The position numbers and the translations under genes are program-made. DNA of 64,000 nucleotides from Planctomycetota bacterium (GTDB lineage Bacteria; Planctomycetota; Planctomycetia; Planctomycetales; Planctomycetaceae). Within the stretch, counting starts at the first letter, position 1. Each line of letters starts with the position of its first letter. Of the stretch, positions 9,625 through 18,123 are shown piece by piece. The notes beneath the pieces are model-generated. The model did not search any database and had not been told where the DNA came from. It saw only the letters and a list, made by a program, of their open reading frames with translations. The stretch is from positions 1 through 64,000 of the forward strand of contig JAQBWV010000005.1 of NCBI GenBank assembly GCA_027624335.1. Direction: 5' to 3'.

Positions 9625-9846
9625 TGGCAGCCTTCCATTTCAAAACTGAAAACAGAGAAAGAAATTTCGTATACGGACGTTTACGGGCAAGCAGCTCCAG
9701 AAATCCATAAGCTAACGACAATACGACCATGATTGATTGGAATCAACCTGAGAGTACGGTCAAAATTGCTGCGTGAGACCGTCAGATTGATATCGAGCCA
9801 ATCTGAACATCGACAGTCGCCTTGTTCAGCACAGCGGTTTAAGACA

Positions 9847-11976
9847 ATGTTGCAAACTGACGCCGAATGGGGACAAATCAAACACACGTGGAGGTCGATC
9901 GCTTTGCTCACTGCGATCGTTCTACTCCTTCTTCGTCCGGTCGTGGCTGAGTGTTTCTGGTGGCAGGTTTCTCGCGGTCGAGCTGTCGCCGAAGGTTCGA
10001 TCTCGCCGAGTGCAGACCTGCTGGTCGCTGAGGCGTCCCGGGAGGCCGACTGGCTCGGCGGGCTGCCGTGGTATCTGGGGCTGGTCTTTCTCGGCCCCAC
10101 CGTTGTCAGCGCGGTACCTCTGGGGATAGCGGTGCTGATCCTTCTGGCTGTGAATCGAGAGTACGACGCTGCTTCGAGAGGGCTCGGACTGTTGATTCTT
10201 TTTTGCGGAGTCGTTGCTGCGAATCGTGCCTGGGCACCGACACCAGGCCTCTACGACGTGCTGGGCATTGCGGCTCTCTGGTGGAGTTCGAATCGCTGGA
10301 CAGACAGCCGGTCTGTCGGATCGTTGATCTGTGTCTGCCTGATTCAGGTTTTGTGGGCGAATTCTGGCCCGTTGTCAGTTCTGGGCCTGCCGGTCGTCGC
10401 GTTGGGTGTCGCGCACGGGACGATTCGACGAAACGGATCTACCGAGTCAGTGCCGCAATCACTGTCTGGGGTGATCCCGCTGATGGTGGGCCTGCTGCTC
10501 GCTTCGATCTCAACGCCGGCGGGAGTTCGCACACTTGTCGATTCGGGCGCACAGCTCTTTCCGCTCCTTTTCGTGGACGGCTACGCCCTGATCGGAACCA
10601 CCCTGCAGGCTCCGACGCTTTCGTTCTCAGAACCTGAATCCGTCGCCTTCGTGATCCTGTCGTTAATGGCTGCCGGGGTGATCTGGGTGTCGCGGCCCGG
10701 CTGGCTCGACATCGCGGTGTACCTGTTGGTGCAGGCTGTCGGCTGGTCGTCGCAGGCGGGCCTGCCGCCAGCGGCCTTCTGGCTGACGCTGTGGAGTCTG
10801 CGTCAGTGGCGGGAAGCTCATCACGCTGAGCGGGTTCCCACGGCCCTGTTGCGAATGGACCAGGTTGCAGCACCGGCTGCCGCGATGATTTGTCTGGCAT
10901 TGAGTGTCTTTCTGGGAGCCGGGTTGTCACCGGGAGCTCAAACACGCTGGGGCCTGGGGATCTCGCCTCAACTTGAAACGGGCCTGTTTGAGGACACGCT
11001 GGCGAAGCTTCCGCTGGACGGGAGCGCTCACTGCACTGGAGTACTTGAGACCGGAATGGTCGCCTGGTCGCGACCGGGTGAGCTTCGTCCGTACGATGTT
11101 CCTCAGCGAGCGTTTCTCGGAGGCCGCCTGGCTGCTCACGCTCGAATCAACCACGACCTCGCAAACAACTGGCGAGACCGGCATTACCGAGCAGATGGAA
11201 GTCCAGGCGGCTGGTGGCTGCCTCTGACCGATCGAGATACCCGGTTGATCGTGGTGCCCGCCCGAAATACGAAACTCGTCCGGGCACTCGACGCGACGAA
11301 CTTCCGCCCGGTCGTCCTCGACACTCCCTGTATCGCTTGCGCGTACGCAGGGGATCCGGATCTCACTCCTTCAATTGTTCACGTCCTCTCGCAGTTGGAG
11401 CTGATTGAAAATGGCCCTTGGACATTTCCTGAGCCCCCCGCGGCGGGCACCGGTCGACATATCGACCTGCTGGGGATGATGCTTGGAAAACATGATGTTC
11501 GTGCCGATGTTCGAATCGCCGCGACGCTTCGAGCGATGCAGCACCGGACCGGCGCGTTGCGGCTTCTTCGCCATGCACTCCGCGCCAGAGATCACTCCGG
11601 GCGGGCCGAATTTGCTCGCATCCAAAACGAGCTGGGATTGATTGAAGAAGATCGGACCGGCAGCGTCAGCCAGTTGCGACGAACTGCGGCACAAATCGCC
11701 GCCCCAGACGAAACGCGGTACTCTGTCGGTGACCAGGTCGTTGATACCCCCGCATTCAAAACGGCCGTGCAGACTTATGTTGAGGGGCGTCTTCCTGAAG
11801 CGATTGGCCAATTCGCGGAAGATAATCCGGAAGCAGTCTACGCCCGCGGTCTGCTGGCTCTCGAAAATGGACAGTTGGACCAGGCTGCAGAACAATTTGT
11901 CAGACTGATTCGACAATTCCCCGAAGCTTCCGTGACGATCTCAGGTCGCAATGTCCTCGCAGCATTCAATCACTGA
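9847..11976 (+). CDS. Polytopic membrane protein, first gene of the cytochrome cluster
   Basis: I chose ATG 9847; the frame extends upstream only to a TTG at 9733 with unlikely sequence. The 709-residue product has about ten hydrophobic segments in residues 15-370 (for example SIALLTAIVLLLLRPVVA, LGLLILFCGVVAANRAW) and then about 330 soluble residues with TPR-like helical pairs at the end (EGRLPEAIGQFAEDNPEAVYARGLLALENG). The layout, many membrane spans followed by a soluble tail, resembles planctomycete hypothetical membrane proteins loosely related to O-antigen ligase or glycosyltransferase-39 scaffolds, but I see no catalytic motif. Its 3' end overlaps the next gene by 26 bases. Confidence 0.75.
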   Translation: MLQTDAEWGQIKHTWRSIALLTAIVLLLLRPVVAECFWWQVSRGRAVAEGSISPSADLLVAEASREADWLGGLPWYLGLVFLGPTVVSAVPLGIAVLILLAVNREYDAASRGLGLLILFCGVVAANRAWAPTPGLYDVLGIAALWWSSNRWTDSRSVGSLICVCLIQVLWANSGPLSVLGLPVVALGVAHGTIRRNGSTESVPQSLSGVIPLMVGLLLASISTPAGVRTLVDSGAQLFPLLFVDGYALIGTTLQAPTLSFSEPESVAFVILSLMAAGVIWVSRPGWLDIAVYLLVQAVGWSSQAGLPPAAFWLTLWSLRQWREAHHAERVPTALLRMDQVAAPAAAMICLALSVFLGAGLSPGAQTRWGLGISPQLETGLFEDTLAKLPLDGSAHCTGVLETGMVAWSRPGELRPYDVPQRAFLGGRLAAHARINHDLANNWRDRHYRADGSPGGWWLPLTDRDTRLIVVPARNTKLVRALDATNFRPVVLDTPCIACAYAGDPDLTPSIVHVLSQLELIENGPWTFPEPPAAGTGRHIDLLGMMLGKHDVRADVRIAATLRAMQHRTGALRLLRHALRARDHSGRAEFARIQNELGLIEEDRTGSVSQLRRTAAQIAAPDETRYSVGDQVVDTPAFKTAVQTYVEGRLPEAIGQFAEDNPEAVYARGLLALENGQLDQAAEQFVRLIRQFPEASVTISGRNVLAAFNH

Positions 11977-13180
11977 ATCCGAAAGTTCCACCAGGGATCC
12001 CAATGGGAGTTCCTCCGTCTATCGCTCGGTGCTCGCCGTCGCGGTCCTCGCAGGACTTGGGATCGCGATTCGACCACAGACAGAAGACGCCGAGCCCCCG
12101 GCTTTGGTGCATACGATCACGAGTAACGAAACACCCGTCAGCATGGCGGAGTGTCGGCAGTGCCACGAGCAAGAAGTGGAAGCGTTCGAGGCCGCTCCCC
12201 ACCTGCACACGCTATGGAAGCCTGACGATCCACTCGTCGTTTCACGATTCGACCACGGAAAGTTTCGCTGGCCCACTCCAGGAACCGACGGGCAGGAATT
12301 CCAGTTTCAGTTTGATGACGACGGGGATGGATTGAAGCTGTCCTGCGACGCCTTGCCTGAGTCCGCACGATTCGACTGGGTCCTCGGCTCCGGCCGGCAC
12401 GCGATGACGCCGGTCGAGCTGAAGACGGATGCGGATGGCCAAACGATTTTGAAGCAGTTAAGCGTTACCTGGTATCCCGGCATCGGAACCGGAGTGACGC
12501 TCGGACAGGATCCCAACATACCACCGCCTCACGATCTGAACGCGTTTGGTGAATGGCTGCCACACGCCGAGGCAAAGAACTGTCTCGGCTGCCACGCCAC
12601 CCACCTTCCTGTGACCGGTGGCGTCATTGACGAAGCGCGAATCATCCCGGGAGTCCGCTGTGCCCGCTGTCACGAAAACGGACGCGAGCACATTCGCAAG
12701 GCGAACGAAGGCAGCCCGACAGGCATGGTCCGCTGGAGTAAGCTGTCACCTCGGGAATCAATCAATCGGTGCGGCGAGTGTCATCGCCGTGCTGATCAGC
12801 TGACGAAAATAGATCTCGATTCCGAGCGGAAGGAACTGATCCGGTTTGCGTCTGTCGGTCTCGTCATGAGTCCGTGTTTTCACGGCCAGGACGAATCAGA
12901 ATCAACGCGACCTGCCGTCAGACTCGACTGCCTGGCGTGTCACGATCCTCACCGTCCCGCTGAATCCGCCCCCGACCGCTACGTGGAAATCTGCAACCGC
13001 TGCCACGCTGGTTCCAAACAGTTTGCTCCTGATTGCTCGTCTTCACGGACCGACCGCAACTGCCTGCCGTGCCACATGCCCGGAGTCGAGATCGCTCCCA
13101 ACCTGACGTTCACCGACCACTGGATCCGCGTCCGCTCCGTCATCAGGTCCCGCGAGAACTCTTCTACGGGATCCAACTGA
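11951..13180 (+). CDS. Seven-haem c-type cytochrome, membrane-anchored
   Basis: The 409-residue protein has an N-terminal membrane anchor (about residues 24-42) and seven CxxCH motifs: CRQCH (68-72), CLGCH, CARCH, CGECH, CLACH, CNRCH and CLPCH. This is a multihaem cytochrome of the cytochrome c554/NrfB-like architecture, with haems facing outside the cytoplasm. Candidate distal histidines are plentiful. It overlaps the upstream gene by 26 bases and its TGA overlaps the ATG of the CRTAC1-like gene, so electron transfer and the next two proteins appear tightly linked. Donor and acceptor cannot be read from the sequence. Confidence 0.9.
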   Translation: MSSQHSITESESSTRDPNGSSSVYRSVLAVAVLAGLGIAIRPQTEDAEPPALVHTITSNETPVSMAECRQCHEQEVEAFEAAPHLHTLWKPDDPLVVSRFDHGKFRWPTPGTDGQEFQFQFDDDGDGLKLSCDALPESARFDWVLGSGRHAMTPVELKTDADGQTILKQLSVTWYPGIGTGVTLGQDPNIPPPHDLNAFGEWLPHAEAKNCLGCHATHLPVTGGVIDEARIIPGVRCARCHENGREHIRKANEGSPTGMVRWSKLSPRESINRCGECHRRADQLTKIDLDSERKELIRFASVGLVMSPCFHGQDESESTRPAVRLDCLACHDPHRPAESAPDRYVEICNRCHAGSKQFAPDCSSSRTDRNCLPCHMPGVEIAPNLTFTDHWIRVRSVIRSRENSSTGSN

Positions 13181-15042
13181 TGCATCGCATGCAGGATCGA
13201 AGCTGTGGTACAGTCACTCGAGCCGGGCGGACGCTGGTCGTCCCGGTCATCGCCCTTGTTCTGACAGCCCTTGTCGTTCTGGCTGGATGGCAGCTTTCAA
13301 CCGGACCGACTTCGCCAGACATCTCACATTCCCAGACTCCCGGAACTCCGATCGCGGAATCGAATGTCGGCCCCGCACAACAGGGACACTCAGTCTCTGG
13401 TTCAGATCCCACTGCACCCGCAGTTTTTCGAAATGTCGCTATCGAGGCCGGCCTCGACTTTCAGCACAACTCACCGCTGACTCCGGAAAAACACCTTCAC
13501 CTGTTTATGGGATCCGGCTTGGGCTGGATCGATCTGGACTGTGATGACTGGCCGGATCTCATGCTCTGCCAGGGTGAGCCGTGGATCGGTACGGCCACAA
13601 CATCGCATAGCCAGTCACATGACGAACCGTCTGGAAACCGTCTCTACCGGAATCACGGAGACGGAGCATTCGGGGACGTCACAAGCAAGACCGGCCTGCC
13701 TGGCAACGGATACGCCATGGGGACAACGATTGGCGACTTCGACAACGACGGCTTCCCGGATTTGTATGTCAGCAGTCTTGGGCCTGACATGCTGTTGAGG
13801 AATCAGGGGGACGGGACGTTCTCCGTCGTGGGTCTGGAGTCAGATGCACTCCGCTTCGGCGCTGGATGCACATGGGCCGATGTCGACAACAATGGCACGC
13901 TCGACCTGTTCCTTGCCAATTATGTCAATGTCGCCCGGCAGAATTATCCGCTCTGCCACGCAACCGTTCACGGAAGGAAAACCGGTTCCGGGTGCCATCC
14001 ACGGTTTCTTGACGCCGAGCACGACGTTCTCCTGAGGAATGAGGGTGACGGTTCGTTTTCTGATTTCACTCAACAGTCCGGAATCGGAAACGCTCCACCC
14101 CGTCAGGGACTGGGCGTTGTGGCAAACGATCTCGACGCCGACGGCGACGTGGACATTTACGTGGCCAACGATTCCGTCGCTAACCAGCTGTGGATCAACG
14201 ACGGCAATGGACATTTCGAAGACCAGGCGATTGTGGCTGGTGTCGCAATGAACCGTGTCGGACTGGAAGAAGCTGGAATGGGGGTCGCCTGTGGTGACAT
14301 AAACGGCGACCTCCACGCCGACCTGCTAGTCACTAACTTCTTCAAAGAGTCGAACACGGTGTACCGGCAGGACCCGTGGGGCTTCACGGATGTCAGTTCC
14401 GAGTTTGGGATGACGGCGGCGAGTCTGCTGCGAACCGCCTTTGGAGTCTCGCTCTTCGATGGTGACAATAACGGGTCGCTTGATGTGTTCGTCGCGAACG
14501 GGCACATCCACACGCATCTCGGAACGGTGGAGCCATTCGAGCAGCAGCAGCAATTCTTCATTAATAGAGGCGGTCAACGGCTGATCGACGTGAGCCTTGA
14601 TGCAGGGCCGTATTTCAAGATACCAACTCTTGGCAGAGGAACTGCGGTTGCCGACTTCGATCGCGATGGCGCACTCGACGTGGCGGTTCAGCATCTCAAC
14701 GCTCCGATGGCACTGTTGCGTAACGAATCCCCAACGATCGGCTCCGCAACTCGAATTCAACTGATCGGAACATCCAGCAATCGCAACGGCATCGGTGCCC
14801 GTGTACTGGCAACAGCAGGCGAACAAACAATGCTGCGATGTTGCCAGGCAAGTTCGAGTTACCTGTCCTGTGACGAAGCCGTGATTCATTTCGGCCGTGA
14901 GTTCGCGAATTCACTGGAGCGGATTGAAGTGCACTGGCCGGGCGGAGGAAAAGAAGTCTGGGAGAATGTTGCAGGTGAAGCATCGACGTCTTCAACGAGT
15001 CCCATCCGTCTGATTGAGGGAACGGGGATGTCGCTGAAATGA
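13180..15042 (+). CDS. CRTAC1/ASPIC-UnbV family FG-GAP repeat protein
   Basis: The start is the ATG at 13180, overlapping the TGA of the cytochrome gene; the frame is open further upstream but there it only shadows that gene. Residues about 17-38 are a membrane segment. Then come FG-GAP/VCBS calcium-binding repeats (DLDCDDWPDLMLC, GDFDNDGFPDLYVSS, DVDNNGTLDLFLANY, DLDADGDVDIYVAND, FDGDNNGSLDVFVANG), and the C-terminus is the ASPIC/UnbV domain (NRNGIGARVLATAGEQ; LERIEVHWPGGGKEVW). An extracytoplasmic beta-propeller; function unknown although the family is abundant in planctomycetes. Its stop overlaps the start of the TPR gene (ATGA). Confidence 0.9.
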   Translation: MHRMQDRSCGTVTRAGRTLVVPVIALVLTALVVLAGWQLSTGPTSPDISHSQTPGTPIAESNVGPAQQGHSVSGSDPTAPAVFRNVAIEAGLDFQHNSPLTPEKHLHLFMGSGLGWIDLDCDDWPDLMLCQGEPWIGTATTSHSQSHDEPSGNRLYRNHGDGAFGDVTSKTGLPGNGYAMGTTIGDFDNDGFPDLYVSSLGPDMLLRNQGDGTFSVVGLESDALRFGAGCTWADVDNNGTLDLFLANYVNVARQNYPLCHATVHGRKTGSGCHPRFLDAEHDVLLRNEGDGSFSDFTQQSGIGNAPPRQGLGVVANDLDADGDVDIYVANDSVANQLWINDGNGHFEDQAIVAGVAMNRVGLEEAGMGVACGDINGDLHADLLVTNFFKESNTVYRQDPWGFTDVSSEFGMTAASLLRTAFGVSLFDGDNNGSLDVFVANGHIHTHLGTVEPFEQQQQFFINRGGQRLIDVSLDAGPYFKIPTLGRGTAVADFDRDGALDVAVQHLNAPMALLRNESPTIGSATRIQLIGTSSNRNGIGARVLATAGEQTMLRCCQASSSYLSCDEAVIHFGREFANSLERIEVHWPGGGKEVWENVAGEASTSSTSPIRLIEGTGMSLK

Positions 15043-16166
15043 CCGAATCGCACGAACATGAAGACGAAAATGCGACGGCTTCGTCAGGCAGCTCTGGCTG
15101 GTTACCCGTGGCTGGTCTGGCGATTGCTGCCGCTGTCGGTATCGGGCTGTTCGTCAAGGCCACTCAAGACGCGAAAGCCGTTCGAGATGCGCAGTTCGAG
15201 GAGTTGCTGCAGGCAGCCCAGCCGGAATCTCCCGTAGCGCTGGATGATCCACCTGAAGAATCCCTTTCAGAGCTGCAGGCGTCGCTTCGGAGTCAGCCCG
15301 ACAATCACGAGTTGCGCATTAAAGTCGCCATGATGATTGCGCCACAGAATGTTGGACTCGCGTTCGATTATCTTCGAAAGATTCCCGAGGAGTCTGCCGA
15401 ATACCTCACCGCTCAAAAGCGGATAGCGGCTCTGTTGATCGTGACGCAGCAGAACGAAGAAGCCGAGCGTCTACTGATTACGCTCGCTCAATTGATACCA
15501 CAGGATCCCGACGTGCCGCTGGCCGCTGCCGAATTCTACATCCGCCAGGAAGACTGGCGAGCAGCGCTGCCGTACGCCAGGCGGGTTTCTGAACTGCTCC
15601 CAGACAGAGTCGACATCCTGCAACTAATTGCCGAAATCTGTGATCACACCAACCGGTGGCCTGAAATGATTTCTCCGCTGCGTCGAGCACTCCAGCTGGA
15701 GCCGGACAATTACGATGCTCAGGCCAGGCTGGCCTATGCCCTGCACTCGTGCGGACAAAACGACGAAGCCCACACTCTCGCCGCGACCTGCACCGATCTG
15801 AAACCGGACGACGTCTTCCCGCGTCGATTGCTGGCTTCAATTGAACGCGACCGGGGAAACCTTGCCGAGGCGGCCTCTCACGTAGCCGTGGCGCTGAAGC
15901 TCGATCCGGACGACGTCGAAACGCGCATTGTCGAGTCAGATCTTCTCATGTACGAACGAAAGCCGGAAGCCGCGTTCCAGACACTTCTGCCACTCTTGAA
16001 GTTTAATGATTCTCGTCTGCGTTTTCTCGGCGCTCTTCTGCGAGCCGCCGCCGCGTCCGGACACGCGTCAGAAGTCAGTCAGCTGCGTGCCATGATCGAA
16101 GAGATCCATGCGGCCGCCGAAAGGCGTCGATCCGGGACGGGGCGCTCGGGAGAGGGTGACCAGTAG
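15039..16166 (+). CDS. Membrane-anchored TPR protein, last gene of the cytochrome cluster
   Basis: The 375-residue protein has one membrane segment at about residues 20-40 (GWLPVAGLAIAAAVGIGLFV) followed by at least six tetratricopeptide-like helical pairs (for example PEMISPLRRALQLEPDNYDA; NLAEAASHVAVALKLDPDDV). TPR arrays usually serve as protein-binding scaffolds. It is translationally coupled (ATGA) to the CRTAC1-like gene, which supports a physical complex of the four products at the membrane. A hairpin at 16221-16255 may end the transcript. Confidence 0.85.
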   Translation: MTESHEHEDENATASSGSSGWLPVAGLAIAAAVGIGLFVKATQDAKAVRDAQFEELLQAAQPESPVALDDPPEESLSELQASLRSQPDNHELRIKVAMMIAPQNVGLAFDYLRKIPEESAEYLTAQKRIAALLIVTQQNEEAERLLITLAQLIPQDPDVPLAAAEFYIRQEDWRAALPYARRVSELLPDRVDILQLIAEICDHTNRWPEMISPLRRALQLEPDNYDAQARLAYALHSCGQNDEAHTLAATCTDLKPDDVFPRRLLASIERDRGNLAEAASHVAVALKLDPDDVETRIVESDLLMYERKPEAAFQTLLPLLKFNDSRLRFLGALLRAAAASGHASEVSQLRAMIEEIHAAAERRRSGTGRSGEGDQ

Positions 16167-16220
16167 GGTCATCTGGGCAACTGCTGTATCGGGATTCGTC
16201 TTCAAAATGTAAATGACGGA

Positions 16221-16255
16221 GAGATGCGCCCCGTCTTGCCTTCGGGGCCCATCTC
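16221..16255 (+). terminator. Stem-loop after the cytochrome cluster
   Basis: GAGATGCGCCCC (16221-16232) pairs with GGGGCCCATCTC (16244-16255) with one mismatch. There is no T-run, so termination is a guess. The rest of 16167-16513 has small open frames on both strands without coding character. Confidence 0.4.
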
Positions 16256-16513
16256 CCTGCCTGTTCTGCCAGGATCGTGTTTTGAAGAAGTCAGGTGGTT
16301 CGAGTGACGACAGCGAACTTCCCGAAGACGACTCGCAGGCAATTCAGCAGTCAGACGCCGATGATCATGGAGCAACAGCATCGGCCATTAAAACCAGTAC
16401 GAGCCAAGCGTGCCGCATGTTCCCGTTGGACACAGCGCGTCGAGTCGCAGAGTAAACCGCGATCGTTGGGCATGCAGGTAACTTCCATGGTGACTCCTGC
16501 CAAGAAGAAGCAG

Positions 16514-16546
16514 AAAGGACTCACGCCGAATTGACGTAAGTCCTTT
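16514..16546 (-). terminator. Probable original terminator of tRNA-Leu, displaced by the element
   Basis: Twelve-base arms AAAGGACTCACG (16514-16525) and CGTAAGTCCTTT (16535-16546) pair with one mismatch. On the minus strand the hairpin is followed by CTGCTTCTTCTT. It lies 8 bases beyond the left attachment repeat in the direction of tRNA transcription. If the element were removed, the hairpin would sit 8 bases after the tRNA 3' end, where a tRNA terminator belongs. Confidence 0.6.
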
Positions 16547-16554
16547 GACATCAG

Positions 16555-16575
16555 TAGCCGAGGCGGGACTTGAAC
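16555..16575. repeat. Left attachment site of the integrative element (21-bp direct repeat)
   Basis: The sequence TAGCCGAGGCGGGACTTGAA plus one C is identical to 27361-27381, the 3' terminal 21 bases of tRNA-Leu on the minus strand. The flanks on both sides differ, so the repeat is exactly bounded. Confidence 0.85.
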
Positions 16576-16769
16576 TGAAGCCGGAATACTCGGGAAATCC
16601 GCAAGTTCCCAAGACAGGCGGTGCGGAATGCGGTGCAGTGTCTGCAATCGTTGGTGCATCGGATGCTCGACTTGCGGAACTGGTTGCATGGTGGCCGGAG
16701 TTGTCTGAGGCGGTGCGAGGTGAGATGTATCAACTCGCGGTGAGTTCAACCGCGTCCCATCGCCGGTAG
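16576..16769 (+). other. Stranded 3' coding segment that continues the integrase frame in the excised circle
   Basis: From the last base of the left repeat, 64 codons are open and end at TAG 16767-16769 (ELKPEYSGNPQVPK ... LAELVAWWPELSEAVRGEMY). The frame through the shared 21 bp (AEAGLE) is the same as that of the integrase at 27361-27380. Joining the ends would therefore give one integrase of 487 residues instead of the 433 encoded in the integrated form. The residue composition looks genuinely coding. As a stand-alone gene (TTG at 16545) it has no ribosome-binding site. Confidence 0.6.
16618..16646 (+). repeat. Left copy of a 29-base repeat flanking the attachment core
   Basis: It matches 27228-27256 at 27 of 29 positions in the same orientation; the last 16 bases, CGGTGCAGTGTCTGCA, are identical. 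Both copies lie inside the element near its ends (43 and 104 bases from the core), which suggests arm-type binding sites of the integrase. Confidence 0.6.
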
Positions 16770-16796
16770 TTTTGTGACGTATTTTGTGGAACGCCT

Positions 16797-17972
16797 TCAG
16801 GGCGGTCCTGCGACCGGAAAGCGGTAAAAAAACGACCGGGTATGCCCACCACCGGGGGGCAGGGCAGCGGGTACAGTTGCTTCTGTCGGCATGGCACTGA
16901 TGATGTGCTGAGAATGAACTGGAATTTCTTCGGTTCTGAAGGGAAAGCCACATGGCGAAGACTCCATCCGAAAAACGCACCGCGAAGAAGAAGATCCCTT
17001 CGTCAAAGTTTCCCAAGGCAAAGCGTAAGATCGCTTCGGGAAAGTTTTCCGGTGAGACATCGAAGATCGCTTCCAGCAAATTCGGCAAGGCGAAGAGCAC
17101 GGAGAGTCAGGTCTCGGCAACAGACACTCCGCTGGAACGCCCTGTTCTGCCTTGCCTACACCGGGCGGCGTGCGAGCCAGAACGTCATTAAACAATTCAC
17201 GCCATACCAGGCTAAACGAAATCAGTCCTAAAGGAATCTCGCCGACGTCTTTCGCATTGATCGTGTACGCGGCGCTCTGAATGCCAATGAGACGCCCATT
17301 CTTTAGTAGCGCGCCCCCGCTGGAACCCACCCGGTAATATCCCTCACCGAGGTACTGCAATCCGCTGGATGTTTCCGCGACACCGACAATCTTAACGGGA
17401 CTGATGAGAAAGGTTGGATCGGCTGGCTGGTGAGGGAAGTTGTAATGGCACAGGTGCAAAGTCTCGCCCAATTCGATCGTCGGTCTTTCCCGCGAGAAAA
17501 AGTCTAGGGTGGGCATTTCGCCTTTGGCTTTCAGCTTGAGCACGGCCAGATCGGCCTCGGCGAAGAACCTCGAATCTTTGTTTCTGATCAGTTCCGAATC
17601 ATAGAAATACTCGAGGAACTCGGCTCCTTCCCGATCCGCAAACAACGTCTTGTGAACGTGAACGAAACCCTCAGGGAAAACATTGCCGCGACCTCTCAGA
17701 CTGATGCGGAATTTGTCGGAAAAGACCTTGTCCGCCGAAGCGAATGTCACGTGCCCGGCTGTCAAAACGTGACCATGAGGACTGATCACGACCCCTTGAG
17801 CCCGGCTGACCGTGTTCCCTACGGTGGCTTCGACCAAGACGAAAGGCTTGGGATTTAACGTGGCCAGTCGCTGGATTTCAACAACGGAATTCTGAGCCAT
17901 CCCCGTAATCGGCTGCAGTGCAACGACAGTAACCACCACGGCCAGAAGCATAATTCTATTGAAGTTTATCAC
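16797..17972 (-). CDS. Exported trypsin-like serine protease, cassette-borne, with a non-native C-terminal extension
   Basis: A GTG at 17972 opens a signal peptide (RIMLLAVVVTVVALQPITGMAQ). The S1-type triad is visible: His74 in GHVLTAGHVTF, Asp141 in EADLAVLKLK and Ser218 in RVGSSGGALLKNGRLIGI, so a DegP/HtrA-like trypsin fold without a PDZ domain. After about residue 268 (DVLARTPPG) the composition changes abruptly to Cys/Ser/Arg-rich sequence that is antisense to the ORF at 16952; a one-base shift at 17160-17170 would give ...LARRPV and a stop just before a half attC site at 17121-17151. I conclude that the gene is the leftmost, 3'-damaged cassette of the array. The real protein is about 270 residues. 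Confidence 0.7.
   Translation of the reverse strand: MINFNRIMLLAVVVTVVALQPITGMAQNSVVEIQRLATLNPKPFVLVEATVGNTVSRAQGVVISPHGHVLTAGHVTFASADKVFSDKFRISLRGRGNVFPEGFVHVHKTLFADREGAEFLEYFYDSELIRNKDSRFFAEADLAVLKLKAKGEMPTLDFFSRERPTIELGETLHLCHYNFPHQPADPTFLISPVKIVGVAETSSGLQYLGEGYYRVGSSGGALLKNGRLIGIQSAAYTINAKDVGEIPLGLISFSLVWRELFNDVLARTPPGVGKAEQGVPAECLLPRPDSPCSSPCRICWKRSSMSHRKTFPKRSYALPWETLTKGSSSSRCVFRMESSPCGFPFRTEEIPVHSQHIISAMPTEATVPAALPPGGGHTRSFFYRFPVAGPP
16952..17191 (+). CDS. Lys/Ser-rich small protein, 3' part probably replaced
   Basis: ATG 16952 is preceded by GAAGGGAAAG, a fair ribosome-binding site. The first 55 residues are strongly basic with an internal repeat (KFPKAKRKIASGKF, then KIASSKFGKAK). 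From about residue 57 (17120) onward the frame runs antisense through the end of the protease cassette and a half attC site, so the native C-terminus is probably missing. Function unknown; it could be a truncated nucleic-acid-binding or ribosome-associated tail-like protein, but that is a guess from composition. Confidence 0.4.
   Translation: MAKTPSEKRTAKKKIPSSKFPKAKRKIASGKFSGETSKIASSKFGKAKSTESQVSATDTPLERPVLPCLHRAACEPERH
17121..17151 (-). other. Half attC site (R'' and L'' only) of the protease cassette
   Basis: On the minus strand this reads GGCAGAAC-AGGGCGTT-C-CAGCGG-A-GTGTCTG. It has the R'' box and the two extrahelical bases C and A six bases apart. R'' is the exact complement of GTTCTGCC, the first bases of this same cassette (18013-18006). 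The matching L'/R' half is not found further left. Confidence 0.55.
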
Positions 17973-18005
17973 GGACTTCAGATCTTTGAGAGACGACGGG
18001 TTTAA

Positions 18006-18096
18006 GGCAGAACGCCTAAGGTAACCCGGCGGCGGCCAAGTAACTTTGATTTTAAAGCCGCGTCATCCGCCGCTCGGGTTGACCGTTTTGTTCGGC
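18006..18096 (-). other. attC1, integron recombination site
   Basis: The minus strand carries R'' GCCGAAC (18096-18090), L'' GGT(C)AACCCG(A)GCGGCGG, L' CCGCCGCCGGGTTACC and R' GTTCTGCC (18013-18006). The arms pair over 16 bases with an extra C and an extra A in the left arm, separated by six bases, the arrangement of canonical attC sites such as that of aadA. It ends the PQQ-like cassette, whose stop codon is 27 bases away. Confidence 0.75.
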
Positions 18097-18123
18097 GATC
18101 CTGTGATTGGCCGCATGAACTAA

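Noticed and set aside
16545-16769. Stand-alone small gene starting at TTG 16545
   Set aside because: No ribosome-binding site, and the frame only makes sense as the continuation of the integrase across the attachment core.
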